This document shows positions 1 through 13,466 of a stretch of DNA of 64,000 nt, piece by piece. This stretch comes from Ryuthela nishihirai (taxonomy: Eukaryota; Arthropoda; Arachnida; Araneae; Heptathelidae). The notes under the pieces are model-generated. The model saw nothing but the letters and a program-made list of their open reading frames with translations. It did no database searches and was not told the DNA's origin. The DNA lies in assembly GCA_038380435.1 (NCBI GenBank), contig JAWZYU010000017.1, forward strand, positions 22,629,283 through 22,693,282, read 5' to 3'. A program made the position numbers and the translations under genes. Each line of letters opens with the position of its first letter. Within the stretch, counting starts at the first letter, position 1.

Positions 1-297
1 CTTATAGAATCACAGCATTATCATTCACAAATATTTAAGAATGTAATCCCTTGATTAGCTAAGTCCACCTATAATAATAAATATGTAATTTTTACAGTAT
101 AATATTAAGAATTTTTTTGGTTTCTAGAACTCCCTGAAACTGATCTGATGTATATTTTGGTTTTCTTATATGAAAGTATAATTTAAAATATATATATATT
201 GCCTCATAGTCATTGTCATAATTTTTATACATTTTTCCTTTGACATAAGGATTGTCATTGGTCTGCTTGCATTTGCTGTTTTATTTCATGTATACAG
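1..297. other. AT-rich sequence, nothing recognised
   Basis: Low-complexity AT-rich sequence with short AT runs. I see no long reading frame, splice-flanked exon or repeat family member. Confidence 0.5.
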
Positions 298-672
298 GTG
301 AGACAGTGCATAGTAGTGCTTCAGGCTCATAAGCTGATATTACTAGATTTGAATCCAACTGTGCTAGCATTGAGATTTATCTTAACTGACCTCCACCTTG
401 ATGAGAAAGGGGTACTGAAGGACTTGGAAAGGCAGCCATCCATCACATGGAACATTAAACTGTGTCTGCCCACCTCGTGCAGGAGAGCTATACTCTTTTC
501 ATGTTAAAGAATGTGCCAGATATCCTTGATAGGAGGCTTCCATTTATCTCTTACTAAGAGCTGTCCATTGAGTCCCCTTCTCCTACCCAACTCTGAGCCT
601 TTGGTGTCCTTGTGACCAGGCCATTTAGCTCACTGTGTGTATAAAAGTGCCACTCATAGATAAAACAACCAA
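298..672 (+). mobile_element. SINE-A copy, old and full length
   Basis: The stretch aligns by eye along its whole length with the better-preserved SINE-A copies at 22897 and 14884. It has the decayed tRNA-like head, then GAGATTTATCT, then the central GGACTTGGAAAGGC block, the TTAAAGAA block, and the end AGATAAAACAACC. It carries many substitutions, so it is an old insertion. Small open frames inside it are accidental. Confidence 0.75.
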
Positions 673-3635
673 AAATAGAGAGTTCATATTTTATCAAACT
701 ATTGGAAGAGTTCTAATTTTTTTTTTTTAATAATTTTTTTTTTGTGTGCAATTAATGGAGGTGACATTTTCAAGAAAAGGGAAAAATATCTTAAAATTTA
801 TTAGAGTATGTTACTTATATGATGAATTATAATTAGAATAGTGAAATACATCCCAATGAACATGAAATAAAATGCTCTGATATCGGTGTATTAGTATTTG
901 GCCATATAAAATATTTCTGAAAATCCAACCATTACTTTCAAGGTTTTTAATTGGGGGCATATGTACCAATAAGATTTATAGCTCTTGAAATATCTGAACA
1001 TTTTTCTTCCTTGACTAATATAAAAAAAATATTTAATGTAAAATTACTATTTAAGATGTTCATCTGGTATTCCACTTAGGTTATAACATTTGGGATTTGC
1101 AATGATTCCAATTTTTCTTTTAGATCTTATCTGCTCACTTTCTTCATTTGTTTCTCATCTGTTTTGTTAATTTCATTTTACTTGTATATAGTATTTATAA
1201 ATCATATCTGATATGGCAATTTTTACAGAATAAATATTCAAAAATGAGTTAAATTAGCAATAATTGAATTTCTTTTTTTTAGTTTGTTGCCAAAAACAAA
1301 TTTAAGCAAATGCATATACAAGCTTAATTATCTTTTGTGCTATCTAATGATATGCTACAATGGGATTGAAAGTAATACTATAATAAAGCATGTAGTGTGT
1401 TACACGAATAACATTTCATATAGTTTAAAATCTTTTTTACATCTCAACTTTTACTTTGAGGCATCTTTGGTTTTTTATACTGTTAATGGTTTATGTGTCA
1501 AATTATTAAATATTGTACATATTTATAATATATAATATTTTTGTAATCACTGTAATTCACAGCTGTAAAACTGTTGTCACTTGCTTGCCAATCATAAAAT
1601 CTTCTAGTTGGCAAGTTCATTTCTTTGTGCATCTGCAGTAAACAGAACAATACTATGATTTTCCAGAATATTAGGATAACTCTAAACATACCCATTGATG
1701 TTAAACATATGAAAACATAACTTCTAGGCAGTCTTAAAGTAATAATACAAGTCCCTGTGCTTCATTCAGAGAATAAACATTTTACCATAGCATCACTGGA
1801 TATGTTCAGTCCATATAGTGTTTTTCTGTATGTAAAATTTCAGTTTCTTCAATATTCTCAAATCTGATACATGAACAGACTGAGTATGTTAAATGTTTTG
1901 TAAGCTGATTGAAAGAGAACTTGTAAGTAGTTCCCTCACCACCTAAAGTGTGCTAATCATATTTCCATATCTAAAAACCAGTGTATTTCAGTTAATCTGT
2001 TCCAGTAGTTGAAGAGGAAATTTTTAAAAAAATATATAAACTAATTTTTTTTATGTGTGTCTGTGTGGGCAAACTTTAAAGGTGATTAAGTTTTGAAAAC
2101 AAACATCCAAGACAATTCTGAAGTTTTCATAGATATTATTTTTATCTTAAGATACCTAAATTTTCCAGAGGAAGTACAGGAATCATTGTAGACTTTGGTC
2201 CATGCTCTCTTTTTCTCAAAATTACCTTAAAAAATGTATTTTACACCATTCCTAAAAAGTAAAATTACTCTGCATTTAGATAATTAAATAAAAACACTGT
2301 TTTGTGAATGAGTCATAGAACAAATAAAGGGCAGTTTCATGAGATTAGATTAGTACACTTTTAAAACAGACTGTGCATCTGACTTTGTTATTAATGTTTT
2401 GCGTAGCACTAAAATCCAGTATTATTCAGTTTGTCATTTACATGATTTATATATAAATATATATTTCTTGTATTGGGGATAATGATGTATGTCTATGAAA
2501 TGTTTTGAACCAATCTTTTAGTTTTGTCAAAATTGTGGGGTGGGAATAGCATTACAGAGTCCTTTTTCAAGATACTGAGAGAACAGTGTAAAACTGGAAT
2601 ATCTGGTCCTACCCTGAAAATTGTTCTGATTTTGGATTACATTTCTTACTCACCCCAGAGATGTCTTTCATTCATTCTTCATCAACTCTTACTACTGCAT
2701 GTAATGAACTTTTTTCTTTTCTTTTTTTATGGTCATTTCCCTTTATTTCCTGATGGTCTGAATATGTAGAATTTTACTAAATGGCTTTATAACAATCTTT
2801 CATAATAATGAATTTTAGCAGATTTTAATTAAGTTTAACAGTATTTATAGTTTAACTTGAAAATGTACATATTCACAATGATCTGGTTTAGTATCAGTTT
2901 GTTTCAATTGCAATTCTGAAACAGTGTGTTAATTTTTGTAGAAACATTTATTCCTGACTCTCAACACTGTTTGGCTGTGCTGAATTAGAAACATCATTAA
3001 ATCATATAATTATATTGCAAATTCCAAACAGGAACAGGTTTTGCTACACTTTTACTTATTCTTTATATCCATTGCAGTTCCCAATAAAGAGAGAATTTGC
3101 CACTTCCATTCACTAATTTTTATATAAAAGGTTTACTGTAAAATATTAAAGTAGGTTTCAGCAGCTTTACTTTTATTTTCATACTATAAAATTTCCCACT
3201 AAAATTCAGTGGGCCCTTAATATGCAAATACAAAAGTGATTTGAAACTAAAATGAAAACTTAGTACAGATGATCAAGTATATAGAGAATTATATGGAGTC
3301 CAAAGCTGTTTTAAAGAGATAGAGCTTTTAAGGAGCATGTCCCTTAACTTCCAAGCTACATGCACTGTTGATGACAGGATGGGTGCCCACACAGACACCA
3401 CCATTATATATATATTTGAATTTTAAATTATGGAAAATTTTCATGAAACAGTTAAGTCTTTGCCTAATTTTTATGTATCACTTGCTTATGAAAGGAAATG
3501 GTAATATTTTAATTTTGAATATCTGTATAAAATTCGAAAGACTTATAGTTTATGTATTAACAAATCCTGTTCAGCAAATTCTACATTATTAACTAGTATT
3601 ATAGTAATCCCTTCTATTAATAATTCTCATATATA
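673..3635. other. AT-rich intergenic sequence, no gene seen
   Basis: Only short accidental open frames (up to about 80 codons) of AT-rich composition, without conserved motifs or consistent splice borders. I recognise no element here. Confidence 0.5.
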
Positions 3636-4428
3636 CAGTAAACTCTCATTAACTTGAAGCATAGGGGAAGCAAAAATTTTCAAGTTATCGAAACTGTGCT
3701 AAAAATGTACATAAGCAGTTTAAAAACTATTTGCAGAGCCCGCAGTAGATTCTCACCTACTGGAATGCTTTTGTTCCACACAAACCATTTTAGCAACTCG
3801 TCAACATCAGGAAATTCTGCATGCCTCATTCTTTTTTTTTCTCTTATCGCAATCTAACTGAATACCATATTTTTATTCTTTAAAATGGTTGACAGAGTAC
3901 TGCTACAAATTTTCGAAATCTTTGGCAATATATTTTTTTTCTTTACCCTACTTTCAAGTGTTGTGATCACTTTTGCTTTATCATTTAATGACAATGCATT
4001 CAACTTACGCTTTGCTGCAATTGTGATAAATCTGTACCAAGAGAAACGCTCTAAATGATGAACGGGAGGAATGCTTATCTCTCAGCCATGCAGGGAAGCA
4101 GCACATAGCCAATAAGAATCACTTTGTCCGTCTGCAAGTAGTGGGGACAATGCACAACTGGTGAGAATTGCATTGCTCACCTGTCAAAATTTTCAGCAAT
4201 ATGCATCACCAGTAACAAAGCAAAATTTCGTGGGGAAAAACTTATCGATCAGGGATTTTCTTTCAAATTTTCATCATAAAATTTCTAGACATTGAGATGA
4301 TGATGATGAAAAATAGTTCAAGTTAAAGAAAATACAATAAATGTATAATGATTTGGTTGGGAATTAAAAAAAAATTCAGTTAACAAGAAATCCTAGATAT
4401 AAAGGTTTGGGTTAGCAAGAACTGACTG
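3636..4428 (-). mobile_element. pogo/Tigger-type DNA transposon remnant
   Basis: Both ends are related inverted sequences of the pogo kind, CAGTAAACTCTCATTAACTT on the left and, inverted, CAGTCAGTTCTTGCTAACCC on the right, each bordered by TA. On the - strand between about 4025 and 3720 a broken reading frame keeps the N-terminal CENP-B/pogo helix-turn-helix pattern (KRKLNALSLNDKAKVI, then STLSTILKNK) and the second DNA-binding half (DVDELLKWF, IPVGENLLRA). The DDE catalytic part is missing, so this is an internally deleted, inactive copy of about 0.8 kb. Family level is well supported; the subfamily is not. Confidence 0.75.
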
Positions 4429-4510
4429 TACATAACTTTAAAGTTTTCCAAAAATATTTTTAGGCTTTCTTGGAGTTTAATGGAAATTGGATTAATTTAA
4501 TTTCTTGGAA

Positions 4511-4587
4511 TTTTACCTCTGAGTGGTACTATTTTTTTTTTGCTGCACACAGAAGTCAATGATCAGGCCACAAAGACTCCAAGGCCT
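4511..4587 (-). mobile_element. SINE-A 3'-end remnant
   Basis: Matches the inverted 3' end of SINE-A (TTTTACCTCTGAGTGG, then TGC-ACAC and the GGCCACAAGGAC-like stretch). Only the last ~75 bp remain and they are degraded. Confidence 0.5.
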
Positions 4588-5159
4588 TTTGTAGAGGTTA
4601 TTGATACAAAAATAATTTTATTATCAGTGCCTTTCATTAATTGTAAGTTGATAATTATTTTACAAAATTTTGTTTCATAAATTGCCCCCATATTTAGTGC
4701 AATTATTAGGTGGTTTCTTCATTAGCAATTACTAGATATTTCTATCCATAATATCAGGACACAATTGACAAGTAAGTATTACAATCACAAACTCAAGTTT
4801 TTCAACATGTGCACTTAAATATGTTCTGTATATCAATTTTACAAAGGCAGCATGTTGTAAAATGCATTTTGCCAAAGGAAGTGCCAAAATCCGTTTCAAG
4901 ACAATATGCCACTTATTTTTAGATTATATTCATAGTGCAAAATAATTTTAACATTAAAATTACTATTTGTTTTTAATATGTGTTTCTTTATGGTTAAGAG
5001 CATTTTCTGGTAGTTTATTTTTTAATAGTTGCTTGATAGGCATGTGTTCTATGGTTGCAAATTATTTTGAACTATCCTGAATATTGTTAAAGTGGTTTAA
5101 AGTTTTTTGGGATACCGACAGAACCATTCAGAGTATAACCTTTGCTCGTTGTTTTGAAA

Positions 5160-5840
5160 TTGATAATAATAAAATAAATACCCCCTTAAGCAGCTGCTTG
5201 CCACATAGGTCTGACAAGAGCTGTCAGTTTATATGCCATAGTAGAAGATATATATATATGATAAGACCCACTGGTTCTGCCTAAAGCACTACCAGTATAG
5301 GGAAATGCCATATTCACCACTACCTACGGTCAGGGGCAAGACAGTACCATATAGATATAGCTCATCCCCAACTACCTAATGGTGAACAGTACTATAGGAG
5401 TAAAGCTCATCCATCAGTCAAAATCTAAATTTAATCTATGTCCCGGACCACCACAAACAAGGATATAGAATCCAAGTTGCCTCGGCTCCCGTGACTGGGA
5501 CTCGTAGTCCAGCCCTTCTGTTGGGGCCCTGTCCAACATGACCAGACCTAGTCAGTCAGCAGGGCCCTCAACTTCTGAGATGGAAATCTTAGCCTGTCCA
5601 ACCATTGCCCAATCTGGTCAACATAGCCTTCGACTTCATTTAGGCCCTCAAGCCGCCCCCCCCCCCCTCCCCCACCTTGACAAGGTGGTCTCGTATTGGG
5701 AGGGGGATAGTAGAAGATATGTGAGGATGGCAGGACCTCAGCATAAAAAACAACACAAACGTCCATGCCTTATCTGGGGTTTGAACCCAGGTCCCTTAGA
5801 TCAGTAGCCAAGCGTGCTAACCACTTGGCCACGGGCTTAT
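5160..5840 (-). mobile_element. SINE-B copy split by a later insertion
   Basis: The - strand reads a tRNA-like head (5840 down to about 5765, with GGTTCAAACCC as B box), a middle, and the family 3' end GCAAGCAGCTGCTTAAGG near 5185. The element is interrupted at 5252-5706 by a separate insertion flanked by a 14-bp direct repeat. The two SINE parts fit other copies such as 14130-14338. Confidence 0.75.
5252..5706 (-). mobile_element. 455-bp unclassified retroposon nested in SINE-B
   Basis: It is flanked by exact 14-bp copies of ATAGTAGAAGATAT (5238-5251 and 5707-5720), the mark of target-primed retroposition. On the - strand it begins with CCCCCTCCCAATACGAGACC, has a C/G homopolymer near 5660, and ends in an AT microsatellite tail. 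I see no tRNA-like A and B boxes and no long protein frame, so it is either the 3' piece of an unknown LINE or a SINE of other origin. It is GC-richer than its surroundings. Confidence 0.6.
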
Positions 5841-8216
5841 TTATAATTATAAAAATGATGAAAGTTTGATTGGTCTCAATGCATATGAAGTAAATTGACA
5901 CTTGTAAAAAAATACAATATTTAGATAGATTTTCTTCGTAATGCAGGAAAAATTATGTAATTGCAAAATATGCAGGGTGCCCAGAAAGTCACTATTGATT
6001 TCAAAATCTTATAGCTACATAAAAAAGCAGTAGTTGTAAGGGATAACCAATGTATTTAGTTGAATGAAGTTTTTCATTTCTTGATGTTATGTGAATTCTG
6101 TTGAAATTTTTCAAGTTTATCCTTGTTACAGAGTTAGATTTTCTCATCCATTGCATAATTTAAATTCATATCCTTCATCTACTTAATACTATAAACAATT
6201 TCCAAGTACAACTTACTTATTTAGCTTCAAAAGTCTCATGACTTTTCAGACAACATTGATAATTTGATTTATGACTTGAAAATTTGAATATAAACAGGTT
6301 TAGAAATTTCATTAATTTTGGAAAATTTTTATTTACCTTCCTTAGGATGTGGAGAAAGACACGTCAAAATTCCATGATCATTCATTCTCTTAGGAAATCA
6401 GAATATTGCCATTCATAATCATTTTATTGAATACATTCATTGGCATATAATTCAATCAAAACTTTTTTTACGTGCTTAAAAATTATGCAAATATAAGGTA
6501 ATGGCATCCCCAGGAGAACAAAATGTTATCTCCCACCTTATGAATTCAAAAAGATGAATTTTTAATATCAATGAATAAAATCCACATATTCCAAAAGTTT
6601 TGAAATTAATGTACTGTGCTTTAGACAACATTAAACAAAGAAAAAGACATGCGAAAATATGTTTTTTTTTTTTTGCTCTCCCACCTACTAAGCCAAAGTG
6701 TATTGCAGATGATATTGTGCCAAATGTTATTGCAGAAGAATGTAGATGTGCAACTGTCCCAGAATAATACCATATTTTAACAGCCTGTTAAGTTTTTGGT
6801 ATGCTGACACTTTCAGAGTATATGCCCCACTTCTGAGATTAAAAAGAAAAATTAAGCGTATATTAGTAAATTATGACAGAGATGGCAACCTTTCAAAAGA
6901 AAAGAATCCTTTATTGTTTATCGCCTTCAACCAAAATATTTTTAGCACGTAACACATGCATATGAATACACCCACACACACATACGTAGGATTTAGGCCT
7001 AGTGGCTGACCAGTCATTCATGGTGTATTCAAATGATTAAAAAAGTAATTTGATAAATAATAAAAGTGTACCAAAAAATTAGTGGCCTAATTTACCATAA
7101 TGAATTGTAATAACTGATTTTTTTTAACGTTTTCTTTTGTTTTTTGAGCCATATATTTTATCTTTTTATTAATACAACAAAATTACTGTGCCATTTATGA
7201 ATTGCTCGACCTATATACTTCTATCATGAAACATTGATTTTTTTTGTACTATCTATTTAAACATACCAAAATCAAATTCAAACCTCAGCATTGAAGTAAT
7301 CAAATTTATGCGCAGTTATACTAAGCTGTTTTTTAATGTAAAATTTCCCATGTGTGCTGCATATATTTTTGGGAGATATCTTTCAGCAATGTCCTAAAAT
7401 TTTTGCAAATAATTGTTTGCAGAATTTGTTTTTTAAATTGTCTTTCAATGAGGTTGAAAAGCTTCTCTTAATGATGTATACTAAGCAAATGATAAGCATC
7501 ATATTAATACTTAAGTGTACAAAATTATAGTATATATTTAAAATATTTTAAAGAAAATACTTTAAATTAATTGGCTCAAAGTGTTAATAATGAAGCAAAA
7601 TATTGAAAGTGACAAACTATGATATTGAGAGTAAAGTCTTCATTCCAATTTGTCGTTCTGTAGAGATCTACAAAAGAATAGGGCTGTTACAGATTTTGAA
7701 ACTCAATCTGTCCCCCCCCCCCAAAAAAAAAAAAAAAATTGCTCATATTTACAAGCCTTGAATAATTCTACATAATATGCCACCCCACCTTTTTAAAAAA
7801 GATCCAGGGTATCCTCGTTGAATAATTTGCTTTCAGCTTATATCAATTTTGTTTTCATGAATGGATACGTTTTCAGCCCTCTAAGTTTGAAGTAGTTGGT
7901 AGCCTTCTACTCATAGTCTGAGTGTAGCATCTTGATTGTGTCAACCTAGGTTTTTTTTATATCCTCCTTAGTGAGGAAGGTGACAGCAATGGCCTCTGAT
8001 GGAAGGACTGGTGCATGTGAAATGAAACCAAGCCATGATCCTTTATGTAGAAGGGACAATTAGACTCTGCAGATTAAAAACACATGAGATGTCTTTATCA
8101 GAAAGCCCCCAATAGTTCAATGGATGACCTCTCCCATCACTGATTTCAACTTGGAATCTTCATGGCCATACGTGAAGCAAAACAATGCCCCTCAGTAATA
8201 AAAGCAATCCAGTCCT
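5841..8216. other. AT-rich intergenic sequence, no gene seen
   Basis: No convincing exon or repeat. At 5973 the string CAGGGTGCCCAGAAAGTCAC looks like a DNA-transposon end, but no partner end is visible. A C-run/A-run lies at 7710-7738. Confidence 0.45.
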
Positions 8217-8415
8217 CGACAGCAAGGTTCCCAAACTTTACGGCATCACATCCCACTTTTTTTTTTGAGAAGCGCTCACATCTTCCCACTTCATCATTTA
8301 TCATCACCCAATCCCCCTGTTAGAACAGTTTAAATTCATAATTAAAAATAAAATTTCACATCATCTCACTTTTCTCGGAATGGCCCCCTCCCCTCCTGTT
8401 AGGGACTACACTACT
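8217..8415. mobile_element. possible hAT-type terminal remnant
   Basis: AGGTTCCCAAACTTTACGGC followed by CATCACATCCCAC resembles the common hAT end pattern (CAG..TTCCCAAACTTTT..). A second end and an 8-bp target duplication are not evident, so this is a weak call. Confidence 0.3.
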
Positions 8416-8456
8416 GAATGCATATGAAGAAATTTACTACTCAATGTTTTAAATGC

Positions 8457-8606
8457 CATCCCATAGCAAAGTGGTTAGCGTGCTTGGCCACTGATCAAAA
8501 GGACCCTGGGAAACGCATGAATGTTGTTGAGGTCCCACCTTTCTCACAGACCTCTATGTCTTATAAACTGACAGGCCTCTGTCAAGCAGCTGCTTGAGAG
8601 TATTAG
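8457..8606 (+). mobile_element. SINE-B copy, degraded
   Basis: Contains the head sequence AGTGGTTAGCGTGCTTGGCC, the central TATAAACTGACAGGC and the 3' end AGCAGCTGCTTGAGAG. It is shorter than the copy at 14130 through internal deletions, including loss of most of the B box. Confidence 0.65.
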
Positions 8607-8748
8607 TATGTTTTGATTCAGTTATTTAGTGTTTCTTGGTGTAAACACAGTCGCTTATATTTAACGTTTTATATGTTTATAATTTTCAAAGTTTATACTG
8701 TATTTAAAACTTTTATATCCGCATCACTTAAGTTGTCTCTTATGTGCA

Positions 8749-9032
8749 CCCCTCTGTTATTCATATATACCCTGCTCCTGGAATTAGCCCTTTAGCCACC
8801 TCATGTATATTTTTATGTGTGTGCATTCAAGTACACTATATCACATAGTAGTATCAAAGTATGTGTTGAAAAATTGAGTGCAGAAACGAACCCCTCTGTT
8901 ATTCATATATACCCTGCTCCTGGAATTAGCCCTTTAGCCACCCCATGTACATTTTTATGTGTGTACATTCAAGTACACTATATCACATAGTAGTATCAAA
9001 GTATGTTTTGAAAAATTGAGTGCAAAAACGAA
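8749..9032. repeat. 142-bp tandem duplication, two copies
   Basis: The block starting CCCCTCTGTTATTCATATAT at 8749 is repeated at 8891 with a handful of differences. Period is 142 bp; copies 8749-8890 and 8891-9032. No coding potential is seen. Confidence 0.85.
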
Positions 9033-9780
9033 AGTGTCTAAAATTTGAAAAAGCAAAACAGTTATTTCTTAATGCATTTTACTTTCGCCTAATGGCGGGT
9101 TAATATTTGTATGTTTTTTCAAAATATGTATATAGTTACAGAAAATAAAGCAAAACAGTTTAATGAATCAATCTTGAACCACAAACACATAAGGAGGCAG
9201 CCAAAAGCCCGAATGCAGACAGTATAGCCTAAAGGGGCGCAACTGTTCTTGAGTTAATGAAAGAATTTGACACCTGACATTTTTGTCACTATATAATAAT
9301 GCAAAAATTTATAAACTTTTGATAAGAAAAGTATTCTTGAAATAAGTACCTAGCACTAAACCTTTTGTACAATAGAAGTGGAATTTTTAACATAATATAC
9401 TAAGTTTCTAATTAAGTATACACTTTTGGGAAACCATAATTTTTAATGAAAAATGTAATATCTTCCTTGATTTTGGAGGTCGTTGAAGTTTCATTTTTAA
9501 ATTATAGTAATAATCGAAAACTTCTGTAATAATACATGTGCTATCTCTTAAAATTTATTAAAAAGTCTTAATTTTTAAGTGGTTTAAAATTAATTGTTGA
9601 CAGACTCAAACAAGAACAGTATTGAAATTCATTGGGTGTCAAAAGGTTTACTTTAAATGCAAAAAAAATGTATTAATGGTGTTTAAGTTTACCAAGCTCA
9701 TTTTACCTCTTCTACCAAATCCTCTGCTCTGTTTAAATTTCAAAAATATCACAGGAAAACGTCATGTAGACAAGAAACAC

Positions 9781-9953
9781 TTGAAATAATAAGTTGAAAA
9801 AAATTGGTTGCCCTGACTGGGATTTGAACTCGGGTCTCCCAGAAGCATGCGGGTGTTTTAGCTGGCGGTTAATACACCTGGCATGCTTCCGGGAGACCTG
9901 GGTTCGAATCCCAATCAGCCCAACCAATTTTTTTTTTCAACTCATTATTTCAA
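9781..9953. repeat. fold-back of two inverted tRNA-like 3' halves
   Basis: A near-palindrome of about 170 bp centred near 9867. Each arm, read outward, has GCATGCTTC, GGGAGACC, a B-box-like GTTCGAATCCCA or GTTCAAATCCCA, then AACCAATTTTTTT, CAACT and ATTATTTCAA. The right arm resembles the anticodon and T arms of a tRNA; the left arm is its inverted copy with about a dozen differences. It could be a fold-back SINE or an inverted duplication. It is not a normal tRNA gene, because no separate acceptor 5' strand is present. Confidence 0.75.
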
Positions 9954-12900
9954 ATGGTTTAAATTTGTCAGGATGCATTGATTATATCTGTAAATTTAGA
10001 AAAAAAATTTTTGAAAGAATACCTCTTTTAAAAATAATCAATAGACAACCTCATGCATCAGTTCAACTTTGGTATCAAGTACCTTTGAAACAATATATAC
10101 ACACACATTACAGATTGTACATAACTGTTTTCCTACAAGCAAATTGATTCATTAATGAAACCATGCATCATTAAAATGTAGCTTGTTTAGAAATATTTTG
10201 TTCAGCCATGTTTGAATTACTTATTGTTGATAAGCGCTCTTTAGCTCACAAGTTATGAAGTAAAACCTGAGCATATGCAGGATTCCGGGGATGTGAAGGT
10301 AGATTTGCGTATAGAGGAAGAAAAACTAACACTTATTCTAAACTGATTTTAAATCATAAAGGTTTCTTTGAGTACAATTTAACTAGGACTAAGCTTCATG
10401 AGAATGAATGTATCTTAAACACAATAAATATATATACAGGGCTCTTTGTGCCTACTACTTTTTGAAATTTAGTACATTCTTTGTTGCTTATTCTACAATA
10501 AAGCGCGTTTTGATTTGGGTTTCACATGCAGTAGAAATATTTTGGCTGTTTACGTTTAAACATATTACTTTCTGTTGAGATAACCTATACTAGTGCCAAA
10601 TGCTGAATGGGATTTCGCAACCCTCCTTAGCTATATAAATAAAATTAATAGACATAATTATAATAACTTGTGATATCTGTATTTTTGCTGTATATTGGAG
10701 GGGGGAAAAACTTGTTTGTCACAAGCACACTGAAAATTTCTCTAATAGAAACATTTTTAATAAGCGTGAAAAATTTATTTGGCTTCAGTAATTCATGACC
10801 TGATTGCATGTCTTGATTCCCTTAACTATCCAGCATTATCACCCAAAGTATTGATTATATGCCCAATAACTCTGATTGTACGAACGCCTGACAGGTAACT
10901 TAAAAGCTGCGAGTTTGGATTCCGCTAAAGATAAGGTTATTTTTCTATTGACTAATCGAAAATTGCTTATTACAGGCCCATCCAATCCCACAGCTCATTG
11001 CAAAAGAACTTGAAGTCATAAAATATAATACATTAAATCTAGCTCCTTCCAAATATTTGGTTGAATATTTTAGGTGCATAACTAAACTATTTTATTGATT
11101 CGTAGCACACATTAAAAATTATATTTTTTTTAATCAAGATATTTCCTTAAAAATAGATTTTTTTTTTATTATTCATTAAAAAGTTATGAGGTAGAGAATT
11201 TTTTCCTGCTCTTGAAGAATATAATGCTTTCCTAGGAGTTCTTCACTAAATTTGGATTGGACGACATGTTTTATTTGGTTATCTTGTCACAACGTTTCTC
11301 TAATTACTATCAAAAATAAAATTTACTTTTCAGCATCTTTTAATTTAAAGAAAAATCAGTTGGCAACAGTGCAGGTTAGTAGTGTCTTGAGAAAGACAAT
11401 TTTCACTATCAATTTTAAGGAAATAACTATTTGGCCAGGAAAACGAAAATCCAAAATTTCTTGGTTAACCTTACATATGCAAATGTCAAAATGTACAGAT
11501 GTATAGCTAATAAATACTGCTGATGACTAATGAAGTAATATAAAATAGCTCTCCCTGAAATATCACACCAATCACCAGCACCACCTCGCTGTTACATTAC
11601 TTAGAACTAAATATTTTATTAGAGGCAAACGATATTGGGATACTATTATGTTAAAAATAACTACCCTTATGGTCATAGCTTAATTCCCAAATCTTGTGTC
11701 AAATTTGTAATGTTTCATTCACAATAGAACACTAAAATTTGTGAACTATTTGGATACGAAACGTGTGTGGTGACAAAGCTTGAATTACCATTGACAGCTT
11801 AGTTCATCAGATCAAATTGGCTTTACTGTTTTGGCAATGATAATAAGGATTCTGTATATACTTAAAAGGGAAGACCAAAATTCCCCTCTCTGTTGTGCAT
11901 GAAATACGGCTGAAAAATAAATTTTCGCATTGTTAAACAAGTCGAAAATGCATTGGTGAATTAGCTTACACTTTATTTGGTATAATGGATAACAATTGTT
12001 GAGTAAATGAAAGGGAAAAAACCGGTGCGCCTATTTGTTTCTATTCCCTAAGATAATTGAGTTTTCATGTAATTTGATATTCATGATTAGCTGTTTGTTT
12101 ATGCTAAACATTACTCGTGTAGAAAACATAGAAGTTAACATGAGTTAATACAGGCGAGATATATTTTATTTTTCTGGCTTAATTTGATCCAGAAATACTT
12201 TAGATTTAATGACCCCAATTTTTGCCAAAATTACAGGTTTGTGCTTTTATAAAAGTGTGCATCTTTTGTGAGAGAGTAAATGTACTTTATGAAAAAGTTA
12301 ACATTTTGATTTCTTTTGTTGTGTTTTGTATTTGTGTGCATGATTATTGACATATGGAGAAAAAACTTTCTTAAATCAGTAATTATAGGCATGATTAAAT
12401 GCCAGTCGCCTGCACGTTGCAATTCATGAAAATACACCGAATCATCTCAACTACATCTTGTAAATAACTTGACTGTTACTTTTCAGAAATGATCTTCATT
12501 TAGTTTTTAGTTAATGTAGAAAAGTGTCTTTTGTTGCAGTAGTCTAATGCAGAAGTGAAAATTTTTTCAATATCTTCATTGTCATTAATTCTGACCATCA
12601 AAAGATTCATATGTACTGTTTTTAGAACATACAGAGCTATATTCTTAAGCACTGTGTATATTCCAAGTTGTGCATGTGGCATCATCATCACAATTGGCTT
12701 ATCATGTGCTCTGTGTTCAAAGTTGTATACACCTGTAACCTGTTTGTGTACACCAAAATAAATAAATGTAGAATTTTAATCTAATGTTTATTTTTCTAAG
12801 AACTGATAACAAAAAATAATTTTACATGCATAAAATTACCTTCTCATAACTTGACAACGTTCAACTTAAGGTTAGGCGTTTAATCATCAAAGAAATTATC

Positions 12901-13466
12901 AATACTTGTTTGTTTACATAAAAATCGGTAATTACAAAACTAATATTTTTGCAATAGTATGAATACATTAATATATCCATTAATTTGTTTTACACTGAGC
13001 ATTAATCTTTAAAGTGTCAAGTTTCGTACAATGCATGCAATTGTGGGAAGTTAATTTTTAACTTTTTCAGTAGAGAAAAATCCACTTGAGCACTTTATCG
13101 TACAGTGATCAACAAATACATATATAGGTCATGTTACAAATCAAGGAGCATTTCTCTTTCATTTTGAAAATAATAACGGAAATTCTAATTTAGAAGCAAG
13201 CCACAAGCTTAAATAAAAAAAACCTCTTTGGATCCTCCAATGGTAATCATGCAGAAATAAGAAAAATTAACGCTTGGTAATGCTTATTAGAAGTGGCTCA
13301 TCAATAGCGGCGACTTATGGCTACCCCCCAACATTTCTGCAATATACGACAAAATATTTAAAATTAGAATTGAAAATTTATTTTATCTCTAGATTAAAAA
13401 TATTTCATTTTAACGAATACAAGTTTAACAAAAGTATCACTTTAACGAATAAAAATTTATCCTGAA
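9954..13466. other. AT-rich intergenic sequence, no gene seen
   Basis: Only short accidental frames. No repeat family member or splice-supported exon was recognised. Confidence 0.45.

Noticed and set aside
5548..5766. - strand Gly-rich 72-codon frame
   Set aside because: The glycine run is a C/G homopolymer inside the nested retroposon, not a protein.
9794..10147. 117-codon + strand open frame
   Set aside because: It runs through the tRNA-like palindrome and AT-rich flank; composition and context show it is accidental.
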